Positions 17,822 to 26,613 of a DNA stretch of 36,395 nt are shown here, piece by piece. Position 1 is the stretch's first letter, and every line of letters begins with the position of its first letter. The notes below the pieces were generated by a model. The model had not been told where the DNA came from. It did no database searches and saw only the letters and a list, made by a program, of their open reading frames with translations. This stretch comes from an uncultured Flavobacteriaceae bacterium (GTDB lineage Bacteria; Bacteroidota; Bacteroidia; Flavobacteriales; Flavobacteriaceae). Location of the stretch: the NCBI GenBank assembly GCA_905182835.1, contig CAJJDI010000027.1, forward strand, positions 1 through 36,395. Reading direction: 5' to 3'. Made by a program: the position numbers and the translations under genes.

Positions 17822-18883
17822 TTAATAAAAAACATTTTTCATTACAGAAGATTTAGCTAAGGTTTCTTCAAATTCATCTAAAGGATTTGAGTCTTTAGTT
17901 ATACCTCCACCTATATAAATCTTAATAAAATTATTAAATACTTCAGCACATCTTAAATTAACATACAACTTTACAGATTTGTTTTTCGGAGAGATAACTC
18001 CTAAATAACCAGTATAGTAAGATCTGTCATAATCCTCATTAACGCTTATAAATTCTTTAGAAATATCTAAAGGGATACCGCACACAGCTGGCGTTGGATG
18101 AATTAAGTCAACAATGCTATTATAATCACTAAAGGGCTTTAAGTTAGCGCTGATAGTTGTGCATAGATGATATAAATCACCAGATTTTATATTAACTGTT
18201 TTACTATAAGATAAATTATCAACAATATTAACTAAAGAATCTAAAATGTAAGATTTTACATATTGTTGCTCGTCAATCTCTTTTTTTGACCAAGTGACTA
18301 ACCCTTCAGAATCAATTTTTGTTGTACCAGCTAGAGCCACAGTCTCCATAAAGTCACCTTTAATAGTCAATAATTTTTCAGGTGTAGCACCTACCCAAAA
18401 GCCTACTTTTGGATGAAACCAAATATAAACATAAGAGTTATTATAAAAAGAAAGCAGCTTATTAAATACTAAAGTTAAATCAACTGAAGAGATTGACATA
18501 AGCTCAATTCTAGATAACACTACTTTTTTTAAAACACCTTCTTCCATCGCAATTAAAGATTTTTCGACGAGGCTAGTATGTTTATTTTTATTCAATGTAT
18601 TATCTAACTCATTATTCTTAGAATTAGATTTGAGTACTATATCTAAATGAACTGATCTATAAGAATTACATTTATCAAAAGGCATGTAAATTTTATCGAA
18701 TTTTTTTGCATCAAAAGGAGCAAAAATGAAGGCTTCGCTACTTAAATCACATTCTGTGTGTAATTTGTTGTCAATTTGGAGTTTAGCATTTATATCATCT
18801 GAATAAGGCTCATTAAAGACTACAAAAGGCAAGTTCTTATCCTTGTGATCAATAATAATTTGAAATAAATCGGATTGATTCAT
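17822..18883 (-). CDS. menF: Isochorismate synthase
   Basis: Converts chorismate to isochorismate, the entry step of the pathway. The 353 residues are a single chorismate-binding domain. Motifs are KKVVLSR with the active-site lysine region (about 120-126), ALAGTT, LYHLCTTISANLK, HPTPAVCGIPLD and the C-terminal IYIGGGITKDSNPLDEFEETLAK, whose Glu residues bind Mg. The sequence fits isochorismate synthase (MenF/EntC type) better than anthranilate or aminodeoxychorismate synthase, and the menD neighbour settles the call. EntC-type siderophore use cannot be excluded by sequence alone, but no siderophore genes are near. It starts 4 bases after the thioesterase stop. Confidence 0.92.
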   Translation of the reverse strand: MNQSDLFQIIIDHKDKNLPFVVFNEPYSDDINAKLQIDNKLHTECDLSSEAFIFAPFDAKKFDKIYMPFDKCNSYRSVHLDIVLKSNSKNNELDNTLNKNKHTSLVEKSLIAMEEGVLKKVVLSRIELMSISSVDLTLVFNKLLSFYNNSYVYIWFHPKVGFWVGATPEKLLTIKGDFMETVALAGTTKIDSEGLVTWSKKEIDEQQYVKSYILDSLVNIVDNLSYSKTVNIKSGDLYHLCTTISANLKPFSDYNSIVDLIHPTPAVCGIPLDISKEFISVNEDYDRSYYTGYLGVISPKNKSVKLYVNLRCAEVFNNFIKIYIGGGITKDSNPLDEFEETLAKSSVMKNVFY

Positions 18884-18887
18884 TAAT

Positions 18888-19313
18888 CTATTTAGATTTA
18901 GGTAGAGATATTGTAGTTAATTTACAATGAGAAATTAAATTATTAGAATCATCTGTGATGTTAATTGATATAAGTTGCGTAGTTCTACCTTTATGAATAA
19001 ACGTAGCTTTTGCATAAACAAAACCATCTTTGACGCTTTTTAAATGATTGGCTGTAATTTCAATCCCTCTTACTACATAACTAGAGTCTTTAAGTAACAT
19101 ATGTGTAGCCATACTCCCTGCAGATTCAGCTAAAGCAGCCGTAGCCCCCCCGTGAAGTACTCCGTCAGGTTGATAAACTCTCGAATTAACTGGCATTTTT
19201 AAAGTTAAAAAATCTTCCCCTATATCAACTAGTTCAATATTAAGAGTCTCCATTAAAGTGTTCTTACAAACTTTGTTGGCTTCTTGTAATATTATATCTT
19301 TATTCTCTAGCAT
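18888..19313 (-). CDS. PaaI-type hotdog thioesterase, candidate DHNA-CoA thioesterase
   Basis: A 141-residue single hotdog-fold acyl-CoA thioesterase. The conserved HGG is at His54-Gly55-Gly56 in VLHGGATAALAES, and Glu63 sits in the usual catalytic acid position of the PaaI/MenI group. As the first gene of the menaquinone operon it is a good candidate for hydrolysis of 1,4-dihydroxy-2-naphthoyl-CoA to DHNA, the step between MenB and MenA that no other gene here covers. This is inferred from position; the family also contains phenylacetate-pathway and broad-range enzymes. I chose the ATG at 19313 over a TTG 18 bases upstream because the ATG is conventional and leaves room for a promoter. Confidence 0.85.
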   Translation of the reverse strand: MLENKDIILQEANKVCKNTLMETLNIELVDIGEDFLTLKMPVNSRVYQPDGVLHGGATAALAESAGSMATHMLLKDSSYVVRGIEITANHLKSVKDGFVYAKATFIHKGRTTQLISINITDDSNNLISHCKLTTISLPKSK

Positions 19314-19328
19314 AATTAATTTTTTTAT

Positions 19329-19336
19329 CAAAAATA
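19329..19336 (-). promoter_or_regulatory. Possible -7 element of the menaquinone operon
   Basis: On the minus strand this reads TATTTTTG, an exact match to TANNTTTG, 15 bases upstream of the ATG of the first operon gene. The nearest upstream TTG (complement of 19361-19363) is at 24 bases, longer than the optimum, so confidence is moderate to low. The 40-base divergent gap 19314-19353 must also drive the alpha/beta hydrolase gene. Confidence 0.35.
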
Positions 19337-19353
19337 CAAAACCAAGTTTAAAA

Positions 19354-19992
19354 ATGAATTCAACTGAAAAAGAAATAGTTTATAAAGTTTCTAATTCCTA
19401 CTCTACATTAAATACTTTAAGTAGTAAAACAAAAAATGTGATATTTGCTTGCCATGGGATGGGTTATCTAAGTAGGTATTTCTTGAAGTATTTTAAAGGT
19501 CTTGATAGTGATCTAAATTATATCATTGTACCACAAGCACAAAGCAAGTATTATATAGCACCAAAAATGAAACATGTTGGCGCATCATGGTTAACTAAGG
19601 AAAACACCTTAAAAGAGATAGAAAATGTTATCAATTACTTTGATAGCGTATTCCAAAATGAAAATATTGAAGGTAAAAATTTAATTTTTATAGGGTATTC
19701 ACAAGGAGTTTCTGTTGTCATGAGGTATGTAGCAAGAAAAAAAATATCTTTTTCGAAACTTTTGTTAATGTCTGGAGGAATCCCTAACGAATTAACAAGT
19801 GAAGATTTTAAATATTTAGGGGACCAATCAGAAGTATATTATGTGTATGGAGAAAAGGATGAGTATATAAATGGTGAGTTCTTAAAGTTAGAAAAAAATA
19901 AAATTAAAAATATATTTAAAAGTGTTAACTCCATCTCCTTTGAGGGTAACCATCAAGTGAATGTTGATATTATAGAATCTATTATAAATTAA
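19354..19992 (+). CDS. Alpha/beta hydrolase (carboxylesterase/phospholipase-like)
   Basis: A 212-residue cytosolic alpha/beta hydrolase with a complete triad: Ser116 in the nucleophile elbow GYSQG, Asp169 in YGEKDEY and His200 in EGNHQV. The HGMGY stretch (34-38) should form the oxyanion hole. The compact size and the GYSQG/ACHGMG pattern resemble the phospholipase/carboxylesterase (PF02230-like) group, but the substrate is unknown. The frame is open upstream to 19258, which would overlap the divergent thioesterase gene; I prefer the ATG at 19354, which starts a normal fold with no added hydrophobic segment. Its stop codon TAA overlaps the start of a strong hairpin shared with dnaK. Confidence 0.83.
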   Translation: MNSTEKEIVYKVSNSYSTLNTLSSKTKNVIFACHGMGYLSRYFLKYFKGLDSDLNYIIVPQAQSKYYIAPKMKHVGASWLTKENTLKEIENVINYFDSVFQNENIEGKNLIFIGYSQGVSVVMRYVARKKISFSKLLLMSGGIPNELTSEDFKYLGDQSEVYYVYGEKDEYINGEFLKLEKNKIKNIFKSVNSISFEGNHQVNVDIIESIIN

Positions 19993-20019
19993 AAAAGGAC
20001 GCTATTACACGTCCTTTTT
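19992..20019. terminator. Bidirectional intrinsic terminator between the hydrolase gene and dnaK
   Basis: A perfect 10-base-pair stem, AAAAAGGACG paired with CGTCCTTTTT, around an 8-base loop (20002-20009). The A-run on one side and T-run on the other let it end transcription in both directions, suiting the convergent hydrolase gene and dnaK, which ends 20 bases further on at 20039. It is the clearest hairpin in the window. Confidence 0.9.
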
Positions 20020-20038
20020 AATTTGTAATTTAAAAAAA

Positions 20039-21943
20039 TTAGTCTTTAACTTCTTCAAAATCAACATCTTCAACATCATCAGATGCTGAGCTCTTGTCTT
20101 GCGTTTGATCTGCCTCACTCGGAGCTCCTTGTCCAGACTCAGCTTGAGCCTTATACATTTCCTCACTTGCAGCTTTCCAAACTTCATTGATTTTCTCTAA
20201 AGCAGGGTCTATAACTTCAATTTCTTTTGTTTCATAAGCCTTCTTTAATTCTTCTAAAGCTTCTTCAATAGGCTTCTTTTTATCCTCTGATAATTTATCA
20301 CCAAATTCCTTTAGCTGTTTTTCAGTTTGAAAAATCATAGCATCAGCACTATTTAGTTTATCAACTTTTTCTTTAGTTTTAGCATCAGCTTCAGCATTAG
20401 CTTCAGCTTCTTGTTTCATTTTCTCAATTTCCTCAGTAGTTAAACCTGAAGAAGCTTCAATTCGAATATCTTGAGTTTTATTAGTTGCCTTATCAGTTGC
20501 CGAAACTTTTATTATACCGTTAGCATCAATATCAAAAGTAACTTCAATTTGAGGAGTTCCTCTCTGTGCAGGAGGAATTCCATCTAAATGAAATTTTCCA
20601 ATTGTTTTATTATCTACTGCCATAGGCCTTTCACCTTGTAATACGTGAATCTCTACTGAAGGCTGATTATCTGCCGCAGTTGAAAATACTTGTGATTTTT
20701 TTGTAGGAATAGTTGTGTTGGACTCAATTAATTTAGTCAACACATTACCCATAGTTTCGATACCTAGAGATAAAGGAGTAACATCAAGCAATAAAACGTC
20801 TTTAACATCTCCTGTTAAAACCCCACCTTGAATGGCAGCACCAACTGCTACAACCTCATCAGGATTAACTCCCCTATTTGGTTTTTTTCCGAAGAACTTT
20901 TCAACAGCATCTTGTACAGCAGGTATTCTAGTTGAACCACCTACTAATATAATTTCATCAATGTCGCTAGTTGATAAATCTGCTGCTTTTAATGCTGATT
21001 TACATGGAGCCATTGTTCTTTTTATTAAGTCGTCAATTAATTGCTCAAATTTAGCTTTAGTTAGTGTTCTAACTAAGTGCTTTGGTCCACTTGCAGTAGC
21101 GGTTATATAAGGTAAATTAATTTCAGTTTGAGCTGAAGCAGAAAGTTCAATTTTTGCTTTTTCAGCAGCCTCTTTTAATCTTTGTAAAGACATAGGGTCT
21201 TTTCTTAAGTCTATACTCTCTTCAGATTTAAATTCTTCAGCTAACCAGTTGATTATTTTTTCATCAACATCATCTCCACCTAAATGCGTATCTCCATCAG
21301 TTGATAGAACTTCAAAAACTCCATCACCTAGTTCCAGTATTGAAACATCATGTGTTCCTCCACCAAAATCAAATACAACAATTTTTTGATCTTTTCCTTT
21401 CTTATCCATTCCATATGCTAATGCAGCAGATGTAGGTTCATTAATAATTCTACTCACTTTAAGACCAGCAATTTCGCCAGCTTCTTTTGTAGCTTGACGT
21501 TGAGAATCATTGAAATAAGCAGGAACTGTTATAACAGCTTCAGTAACTGTAGTACCTAAATAATCTTCAGCAGTTTTTTTCATTTTTTGCAAAATTATTG
21601 CAGATAATTCTTGAGGTGTATATAGTCTTCCATCTATATCTACTCTTGGTGTATCATTGTCTCCTTTAACAACTTTATAAGGGACTCTACCAGCTTCTTT
21701 AGAAGATTCAGAAAACTTGTTACCCATAAATCTTTTAACAGAGTAAACTGTCTTAGTAGGGTTTGTTACTGCTTGTCTTTTAGCTGGATCTCCAACTTTA
21801 ATTTCACCACCTTCTACAAATGCAATTACTGAAGGAGTTGTTCTTTTACCTTCTGCATTTGGAATAACTACAGGCTCATTACCTTCCATAACAGAAACAC
21901 AAGAGTTTGTAGTACCTAAATCAATTCCAATAATTTTACTCAT
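20039..21943 (-). CDS. dnaK: Molecular chaperone DnaK (Hsp70)
   Basis: ATP-dependent chaperone that folds and protects proteins with DnaJ and GrpE. The 634 residues begin [14 protein letters not shown], the first phosphate-binding motif. [13 protein letters not shown] (about 195-207) and [13 protein letters not shown] (about 335-347) complete the actin-like ATPase; the adenosine motif is the usual GGSTR. The linker [15 protein letters not shown] leads into the substrate-binding domain, and the lid ends in an acidic tail [10 protein letters not shown], the usual C-terminus for GrpE/DnaJ interplay. dnaJ and grpE are not adjacent. It has its own 215-base upstream region, with repeats described separately, and its own terminator, so it is probably monocistronic. 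Confidence 0.98.
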   Translation of the reverse strand: MSKIIGIDLGTTNSCVSVMEGNEPVVIPNAEGKRTTPSVIAFVEGGEIKVGDPAKRQAVTNPTKTVYSVKRFMGNKFSESSKEAGRVPYKVVKGDNDTPRVDIDGRLYTPQELSAIILQKMKKTAEDYLGTTVTEAVITVPAYFNDSQRQATKEAGEIAGLKVSRIINEPTSAALAYGMDKKGKDQKIVVFDFGGGTHDVSILELGDGVFEVLSTDGDTHLGGDDVDEKIINWLAEEFKSEESIDLRKDPMSLQRLKEAAEKAKIELSASAQTEINLPYITATASGPKHLVRTLTKAKFEQLIDDLIKRTMAPCKSALKAADLSTSDIDEIILVGGSTRIPAVQDAVEKFFGKKPNRGVNPDEVVAVGAAIQGGVLTGDVKDVLLLDVTPLSLGIETMGNVLTKLIESNTTIPTKKSQVFSTAADNQPSVEIHVLQGERPMAVDNKTIGKFHLDGIPPAQRGTPQIEVTFDIDANGIIKVSATDKATNKTQDIRIEASSGLTTEEIEKMKQEAEANAEADAKTKEKVDKLNSADAMIFQTEKQLKEFGDKLSEDKKKPIEEALEELKKAYETKEIEVIDPALEKINEVWKAASEEMYKAQAESGQGAPSEADQTQDKSSASDDVEDVDFEEVKD

Positions 21944-22025
21944 AATATATATTTATTTAAATTTTAAATTCTTTTTTTAAATTCAATTACTAATATTCAA
22001 GTATTGTGCCAATAGATATTTATAT

Positions 22026-22067
22026 CAAATTTGTCATTTGTTTTTATATAAATATGCCATTTTGTCA
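22026..22067. repeat. Repeated TGTCA/TGCCA half-sites between dnaK and panB
   Basis: Within the 215-base divergent gap 21944-22158 there are TGTCA at 22032-22036, TGCCA at 22055-22059 and TGTCA at 22063-22067. The last two form an imperfect dyad, TGNCA-N3-TGNCA. The first is framed by the 5-base inverted repeat CAAAT/ATTTG (22026-22030 and 22036-22040). The two TGTCA copies are 31 bases apart, about three helical turns. This could be an operator or an alternative promoter for the heat-shock gene dnaK, but I know of no matching named site. I see no exact TTG-N19-TANNTTTG promoter for either gene here, and nothing else in the gap. Confidence 0.35.
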
Positions 22068-22158
22068 TTTTTATAGGTAAAAAGAAGAATACAAAATTTG
22101 TTTAAATAAAATTATAACTCTATTTATATTTATTACTTTTACACTTAAATCTACTCTC

Positions 22159-22977
22159 ATGTCAATAAACAAAGAAGGATACAAAAGAATTACTGTTAAG
22201 ACTTTAACAGATATGAAGTCTAAAAATGAGAAAATATCTATGTTAACTGCATATGATTATACAATGGCTCAAATTGTTGATGGTTCTGGGATAGATGTCA
22301 TATTAGTTGGAGATTCAGCAAGTAATGTAATGGCTGGACACGAAACTACTCTACCAATTACATTGGATCAAATGATATACCATGCCTCATCTGTAATAAG
22401 AGCAGTAAATAGGTCTTTAGTAGTAGTAGATTTACCATTTGGAACCTATCAAAGTGATTCTAAAGAAGCTTTAAGATCTGCAATAAGAATAATGAAAGAA
22501 AGTGGCGCACATTCAGTTAAACTTGAAGGTGGTAAAGAAATTAAAGATTCTATCAAAAGAATAATTAATGCAGGGATACCTGTGATGGGCCATCTTGGGC
22601 TAACCCCGCAATCAATATATAAATTTGGAACATACACAGTAAGGGCTAAAGAAGAAGCTGAAGCACAAAGGTTAGTTGAAGATGCGAAAATGTTAGAAAA
22701 ACTTGGGTGTTTCGCTGTTGTTTTAGAAAAAATTCCAGCAAAACTCGCAGCTATTATTTCAAAGACCTTAACAATACCCGTAATAGGTATTGGAGCAGGT
22801 AATGAAGTAGATGGTCAAGTTTTAGTTCTACACGATATGCTTGGGATGACTAAAGAATTCAATCCACGATTTTTAAGAAGATATTTGAGTCTTTATGACG
22901 ACATGCATAAAGCAATATCCCAATATAGTAAGGATGTTAAAAGTAGAGATTTTCCAAATTCAGAAGAGCAATACTAA
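22159..22977 (+). CDS. panB: 3-Methyl-2-oxobutanoate hydroxymethyltransferase
   Basis: Makes ketopantoate from 2-oxoisovalerate and methylene-THF, the first step toward pantothenate and CoA. The 272 residues form the PEP-mutase-like barrel. Landmarks are [19 protein letters not shown], the Mg-binding [15 protein letters not shown] (Asp in VGDS), KLEGG (about 113-117) and [20 protein letters not shown] near the C-terminal end. It has an ordinary family length. Divergent from dnaK, it is followed after 13 bases by an RluA-family synthase gene. panC is not in the window. Confidence 0.95.
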   Translation: MSINKEGYKRITVKTLTDMKSKNEKISMLTAYDYTMAQIVDGSGIDVILVGDSASNVMAGHETTLPITLDQMIYHASSVIRAVNRSLVVVDLPFGTYQSDSKEALRSAIRIMKESGAHSVKLEGGKEIKDSIKRIINAGIPVMGHLGLTPQSIYKFGTYTVRAKEEAEAQRLVEDAKMLEKLGCFAVVLEKIPAKLAAIISKTLTIPVIGIGAGNEVDGQVLVLHDMLGMTKEFNPRFLRRYLSLYDDMHKAISQYSKDVKSRDFPNSEEQY

Positions 22978-22990
22978 ATTAAAAAAAAGT

Positions 22991-23683
22991 ATGCTTAATA
23001 GAAGTAATGAAAAAAATTTATTGATTCTACATGAAGACAATCATCTAATTGTTATAAATAAAAGATCTGGTGATCTAGTACAGGGAGACAAGACTGGAGA
23101 CATTCCTCTTTTAGATTATGTAAAGAAATACATAAAAATTAAGTACAATAAACCAGGGGATGTATTCTTAGGTACGGTTCACAGAATTGATAGACCTACA
23201 AGTGGAGCAATCATATTTGCTAAAACCTCCAAAGCATTATCTAGATTGAATAAAATGCTAGTAGATAAGGAGATAAAAAAAACGTATTGGGCTATAGTTA
23301 AAAATAAACCTAAAAATGAGGTCGGTGCAATTAATAGTTGGCTCAAAAAAAACCCAAAAAACAACAAGTCAACTAGTTACGACAAACAAGTAAAAGACAG
23401 TAAAGAGTCGATTCTAGAATATAAATTAATAAAACATTTAGATAATTACTGCTTATTAGAAATTAACCTTAAAACAGGTAGACACCATCAAATTAGGTGT
23501 CAGCTTAGTTCAATTGGCTCTCCTATAAAAGGTGATTTAAAATATGGCGCTAAAAGAAGTAACAAAGATGGTGGTATTTGCTTACACTCTAGAAATATAG
23601 AATTTATCCACCCTGTAAGTAAAAAAAATATTAATTTAACTTCACAAACCCCTAAAGATCCCATTTGGGATTCTTGCTTATAA
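22991..23683 (+). CDS. RluA-family RNA pseudouridine synthase
   Basis: Converts uridine to pseudouridine in rRNA or tRNA. The 230-residue protein is a catalytic domain without an S4 domain. Catalytic Asp67 lies in GTVHRIDRPTSG (61-72), and the C-terminal substrate motif is GRHHQIRCQLSSIGSPIKGD. The target base cannot be assigned; members of this size in Bacteroidota are usually annotated only as RluA family. I chose the ATG at 22991, because the frame is open back to 22895 but that extension lies inside panB. It is 13 bases after panB and 9 bases before the aldehyde dehydrogenase gene, so a panB operon is likely. Confidence 0.9.
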   Translation: MLNRSNEKNLLILHEDNHLIVINKRSGDLVQGDKTGDIPLLDYVKKYIKIKYNKPGDVFLGTVHRIDRPTSGAIIFAKTSKALSRLNKMLVDKEIKKTYWAIVKNKPKNEVGAINSWLKKNPKNNKSTSYDKQVKDSKESILEYKLIKHLDNYCLLEINLKTGRHHQIRCQLSSIGSPIKGDLKYGAKRSNKDGGICLHSRNIEFIHPVSKKNINLTSQTPKDPIWDSCL

Positions 23684-23692
23684 TCATTTCTT

Positions 23693-25069
23693 ATGCAAAA
23701 TTTTGAATTTATTGCTAAACAAAAATCTTATTTTCTATCTGGAAAAACTAGAAGTATTAGCAAGAGGATTGAAATGTTAGAAAAATTAAATTCATCTATT
23801 GTGAAAAATGAATTAAAAATATTTGAGTCACTTAAAAAAGATTTAAATAAATCTAACTTTGAAAGCTATTTGACAGAGATCGCTATTTTAAAAAGTGAGA
23901 TCAAATTGATTAAAAAAAAACTAAAAAATTGGAGTAAACCAAAAAGAATAAAATCAACTTTAGCAAACTTCCCTTCTAAAGATTATCTATTTCAAGAACC
24001 TTACGGTATTACGCTAATTATCTCTCCTTGGAATTACCCCTTTCAATTAGCATTACTTCCTCTTATTTCATCTATTTCTGCTGGAAATACAGCTGTCTTA
24101 AAACCAAGTGAGCATTCTCCTTATACTTCTAAATTAATTGAGGAAATTATTTTAGATATTTTTCCTGAAGATTATGTGAAAGTTGTATTAGGTGATTCTG
24201 AAATAGCTACAAAATTATTAGAATTAAGATGGGATTATATATTTTTTACGGGCAGTGTAAGAGTCGGAAAGATTGTAGCCAAAGCAGCATCTAAATACTT
24301 AACTCCATTAACCTTAGAATTAGGGGGTAAAAACCCATGTATAGTAGACAAGAATACAGATATTAAACTTACTGCAAAAAGATTAGTTTGGGGTAAGTTT
24401 GTAAATGCTGGCCAAACTTGTATTGCTCCTGATTATCTAATTGTTGAAAAATCTATTAAGAACAATTTAGTTAAACAACTAATTGTAGAAATTGAAAAAG
24501 CATATGGAAAGGATCAAGAGAAATCTGGCGATTACCCAAGAATCATAAATGAACAAAATTTAAAAAATTTAGCTTCGTTAATTGAGAATCAAGAAATTTT
24601 ATATGGCGGACATTACGATTTAAAAAACAAGTATTTTTCTCCTACTATAATTAATAATCCAGAGTTGAATTCTAGCATTATGAGTGAAGAGATTTTCGGC
24701 CCTATTCTTCCAGTATTAGAGTATGAGAAAACAGAAGATATCTTTAAATTAATTTATAGATTTGAAAAACCATTAGCGCTCTATGTTTTTACTAAAAATT
24801 CTAAATTTTCTGATGAAATCATAAATAAGGTTAGTTTTGGAGGTGGTGTTATAAATGATACTATGATTCAATTTGGAAATCATAGACTTCCATTTGGTGG
24901 AGTTGGGGAAAGTGGTATGGGTTCATATCATGGAGAATCTGGCTACAAGCTATTTTCTCATCAGAAACCAATAATTAAAAAAGCAAACTGGTTAGATATA
25001 CCCACTAGGTATGCGCCATACTCTGGTAAATTAAGTAGTCTAAAAAAGCTACTTAGATTTTTAACTTAA
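23693..25069 (+). CDS. Aldehyde dehydrogenase (ALDH3-like)
   Basis: NAD(P)-dependent oxidation of aldehydes to acids. The 458 residues match the short ALDH3-type enzymes. Visible residues are Asn114 (SPWNYP), the cofactor motif FFTGSVRVGK (184-193), general base Glu209 (LELGGKNP) and nucleophile Cys243 (NAGQTCIAPD). The C-terminal EEIFGPILPV and LPFGGVGESGMGSYHG are also class features. The long-chain or fatty-aldehyde preference is a guess from ALDH3 relatives. No membrane anchor is seen at the C-terminus. It is the last gene after panB and the RluA-family gene, and its final 17 bases overlap pxpC on the other strand. Confidence 0.92.
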   Translation: MQNFEFIAKQKSYFLSGKTRSISKRIEMLEKLNSSIVKNELKIFESLKKDLNKSNFESYLTEIAILKSEIKLIKKKLKNWSKPKRIKSTLANFPSKDYLFQEPYGITLIISPWNYPFQLALLPLISSISAGNTAVLKPSEHSPYTSKLIEEIILDIFPEDYVKVVLGDSEIATKLLELRWDYIFFTGSVRVGKIVAKAASKYLTPLTLELGGKNPCIVDKNTDIKLTAKRLVWGKFVNAGQTCIAPDYLIVEKSIKNNLVKQLIVEIEKAYGKDQEKSGDYPRIINEQNLKNLASLIENQEILYGGHYDLKNKYFSPTIINNPELNSSIMSEEIFGPILPVLEYEKTEDIFKLIYRFEKPLALYVFTKNSKFSDEIINKVSFGGGVINDTMIQFGNHRLPFGGVGESGMGSYHGESGYKLFSHQKPIIKKANWLDIPTRYAPYSGKLSSLKKLLRFLT

Positions 25070-25892
25070 AATTTAATTTAGAATTTTTTTTAAGTTGTGA
25101 TACAGAATTTATTGATTTTTCTTCTAATTGTAAAATTCTTGGATATCCACCTGTTGTTTGACAATCCCTCATTAAAATAATTAATGTTCCGTTGGGAGTT
25201 AATTGGACTGTACCAGGAATAACTGGGGAAGTAATAATTGATACTAACTCATTAACAATTAAATCCTTTAATTGTACAGCCATCCTATTGTAACTATTAG
25301 AAATAGAAAACTCGTGAGACATAATATAATTTTGTTGATAAGAGTTTAACATAAAAAATTCAGGACCTTTATAAACACTTAACACATTTCCGAAACTTTT
25401 AATATTTTTCACTAATAGTTCAGAATCGGACAAAGTAACTGATTTATCAAACTTTAAAATATCATTTTTATTCAACCTAACAGCTTTAGTCACGTTTTTA
25501 CACATACTTCTACTGTTATATGCTTTTTCAGTCTTAAAACCACCAGAGATTGCTATATAAGACCTTAACCCGTCAATTAACCTGCCAAAACTTAACACAT
25601 CATTTTTCTTAACAACTAATGAGGTGTTCATTAGAACATTAACATTATTAATAAATGGAGATAAATCAGCACCTGTTATGCATATAATTGAAGAGGTTTT
25701 GAATTCCAATACTGGTCCTATCATTGTTATTTCCATAACAGCATTCTCTACATTATTACCCAATATTTTATTTCCTAAATCAGAAGAGAAGCTATCCATA
25801 GAACCTGAATGTGGGATACCATAAGATTGTAGGCCAACCCTTCCCTTATCTTGAATAGTTGAAAAAAGTCCAGGTTTTAGTATTTCAATCAT
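25053..25892 (-). CDS. pxpC: 5-Oxoprolinase subunit C
   Basis: Part of the PxpABC complex that hydrolyses 5-oxoproline (pyroglutamate) to glutamate with ATP; formerly annotated KipA or biotin-dependent carboxyltransferase-like. With 279 residues it carries GLFSTIQDKGRVGLQSYGIP and SGSMDSFSSDLGN near the N-terminus, SNSYNRMAVQL in the middle, and SPVIPGTVQLTPNGTLIILMRDCQTTGGYPRI toward the C-terminus, all typical. I chose the ATG at 25892, which overlaps pxpB by 8 bases; a TTG at 25910 would extend it. The gene is last in its operon, and its end overlaps the aldehyde dehydrogenase gene by 17 bases. Confidence 0.92.
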   Translation of the reverse strand: MIEILKPGLFSTIQDKGRVGLQSYGIPHSGSMDSFSSDLGNKILGNNVENAVMEITMIGPVLEFKTSSIICITGADLSPFINNVNVLMNTSLVVKKNDVLSFGRLIDGLRSYIAISGGFKTEKAYNSRSMCKNVTKAVRLNKNDILKFDKSVTLSDSELLVKNIKSFGNVLSVYKGPEFFMLNSYQQNYIMSHEFSISNSYNRMAVQLKDLIVNELVSIITSPVIPGTVQLTPNGTLIILMRDCQTTGGYPRILQLEEKSINSVSQLKKNSKLNFKLKI

Positions 25893-26613
25893 TGATTGCC
25901 TCCCATTCAAATTTGAATTTGTTCGACTCTTTTAAAATAACCTGATGCTCTTCTAAGGTAATTGGATAAAATTTAATTAAATCTCCAGGTTGAGCAAAAG
26001 ATATTTCATCAGTAGATGTATTAATGAAATTTACAGGGGAATTTCCAATTATATTCCAACCTCCTGGACTATCAGAAGGATATACACCTGTTTGAGACCC
26101 TCCAATGCCTACAGACCCTTTAGCTACACTCAAGTCAGGTACAGATTTTCTAGGAAAATATAGTTTTTTATTTAAATTACTTAAGTAAAGAAACCCTGGC
26201 AAAAACCCTAAAAAGCATACCATATACTTATTTTCATGATGAAGCTTGATTATTTGATTCCTGCTTAGGTTTAAAGATGTACTAATATTATCTAAATCTT
26301 TAGAAAAAAATTTATCGTAACATACTGGAATTCTCCAAGTTTTACGTTCCACTAAATTAATTTTAATCTTATTTAAATACACCTGCTTCAAGGTCTTTAT
26401 TTCGCTATAGATATTATCTATACTGTATTTGTAAGTAACTAATAATGAAGAGTATGCGTTCCTTACCTCAAGTATTTGTTTAATATTATTATTTATCGCA
26501 TTTTTAAATGAAAGTACATCAAAAATAATATCATTTTCAATAGAATTCTCCCAACTAATTAAGATCGAACTTGAGTTAAACTGAAAATAATTTATAAAGA
26601 AATTCTTATTCAT
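25885..26613 (-). CDS. pxpB: 5-Oxoprolinase subunit B
   Basis: Second subunit of the prokaryotic 5-oxoprolinase (KipI/allophanate hydrolase subunit 1 family). The 242 residues contain the cyclophilin-like core motif FLGFLPGFLYLSNL and PRKSVPDLSVAKGSVGIGG, followed by SPGGWNIIGNSP. In Bacillus the homologue KipI also inhibits the sporulation kinase KinA, which does not apply to a non-sporulating group. The N-terminal 90 residues are divergent. It overlaps pxpA by 4 bases (ATGA) and pxpC by 8 bases, so the three subunits are translationally coupled, as expected for a complex. Confidence 0.92.
   Translation of the reverse strand: MNKNFFINYFQFNSSSILISWENSIENDIIFDVLSFKNAINNNIKQILEVRNAYSSLLVTYKYSIDNIYSEIKTLKQVYLNKIKINLVERKTWRIPVCYDKFFSKDLDNISTSLNLSRNQIIKLHHENKYMVCFLGFLPGFLYLSNLNKKLYFPRKSVPDLSVAKGSVGIGGSQTGVYPSDSPGGWNIIGNSPVNFINTSTDEISFAQPGDLIKFYPITLEEHQVILKESNKFKFEWEAIND

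Noticed and set aside
19258-19353. Hydrophobic N-terminal extension of the alpha/beta hydrolase that looks like a signal peptide
   Set aside because: It is antisense to the start of the thioesterase gene and covers the only promoter space; the ATG at 19354 gives a complete fold.
20005-20187. Lysine/arginine-rich 60-codon frame on the minus strand
   Set aside because: Alternate frame of the dnaK acidic tail; no independent signals.
22895-22990. N-terminal extension of the RluA-family synthase
   Set aside because: It is panB coding sequence read in another frame; the ATG at 22991 matches the family start.
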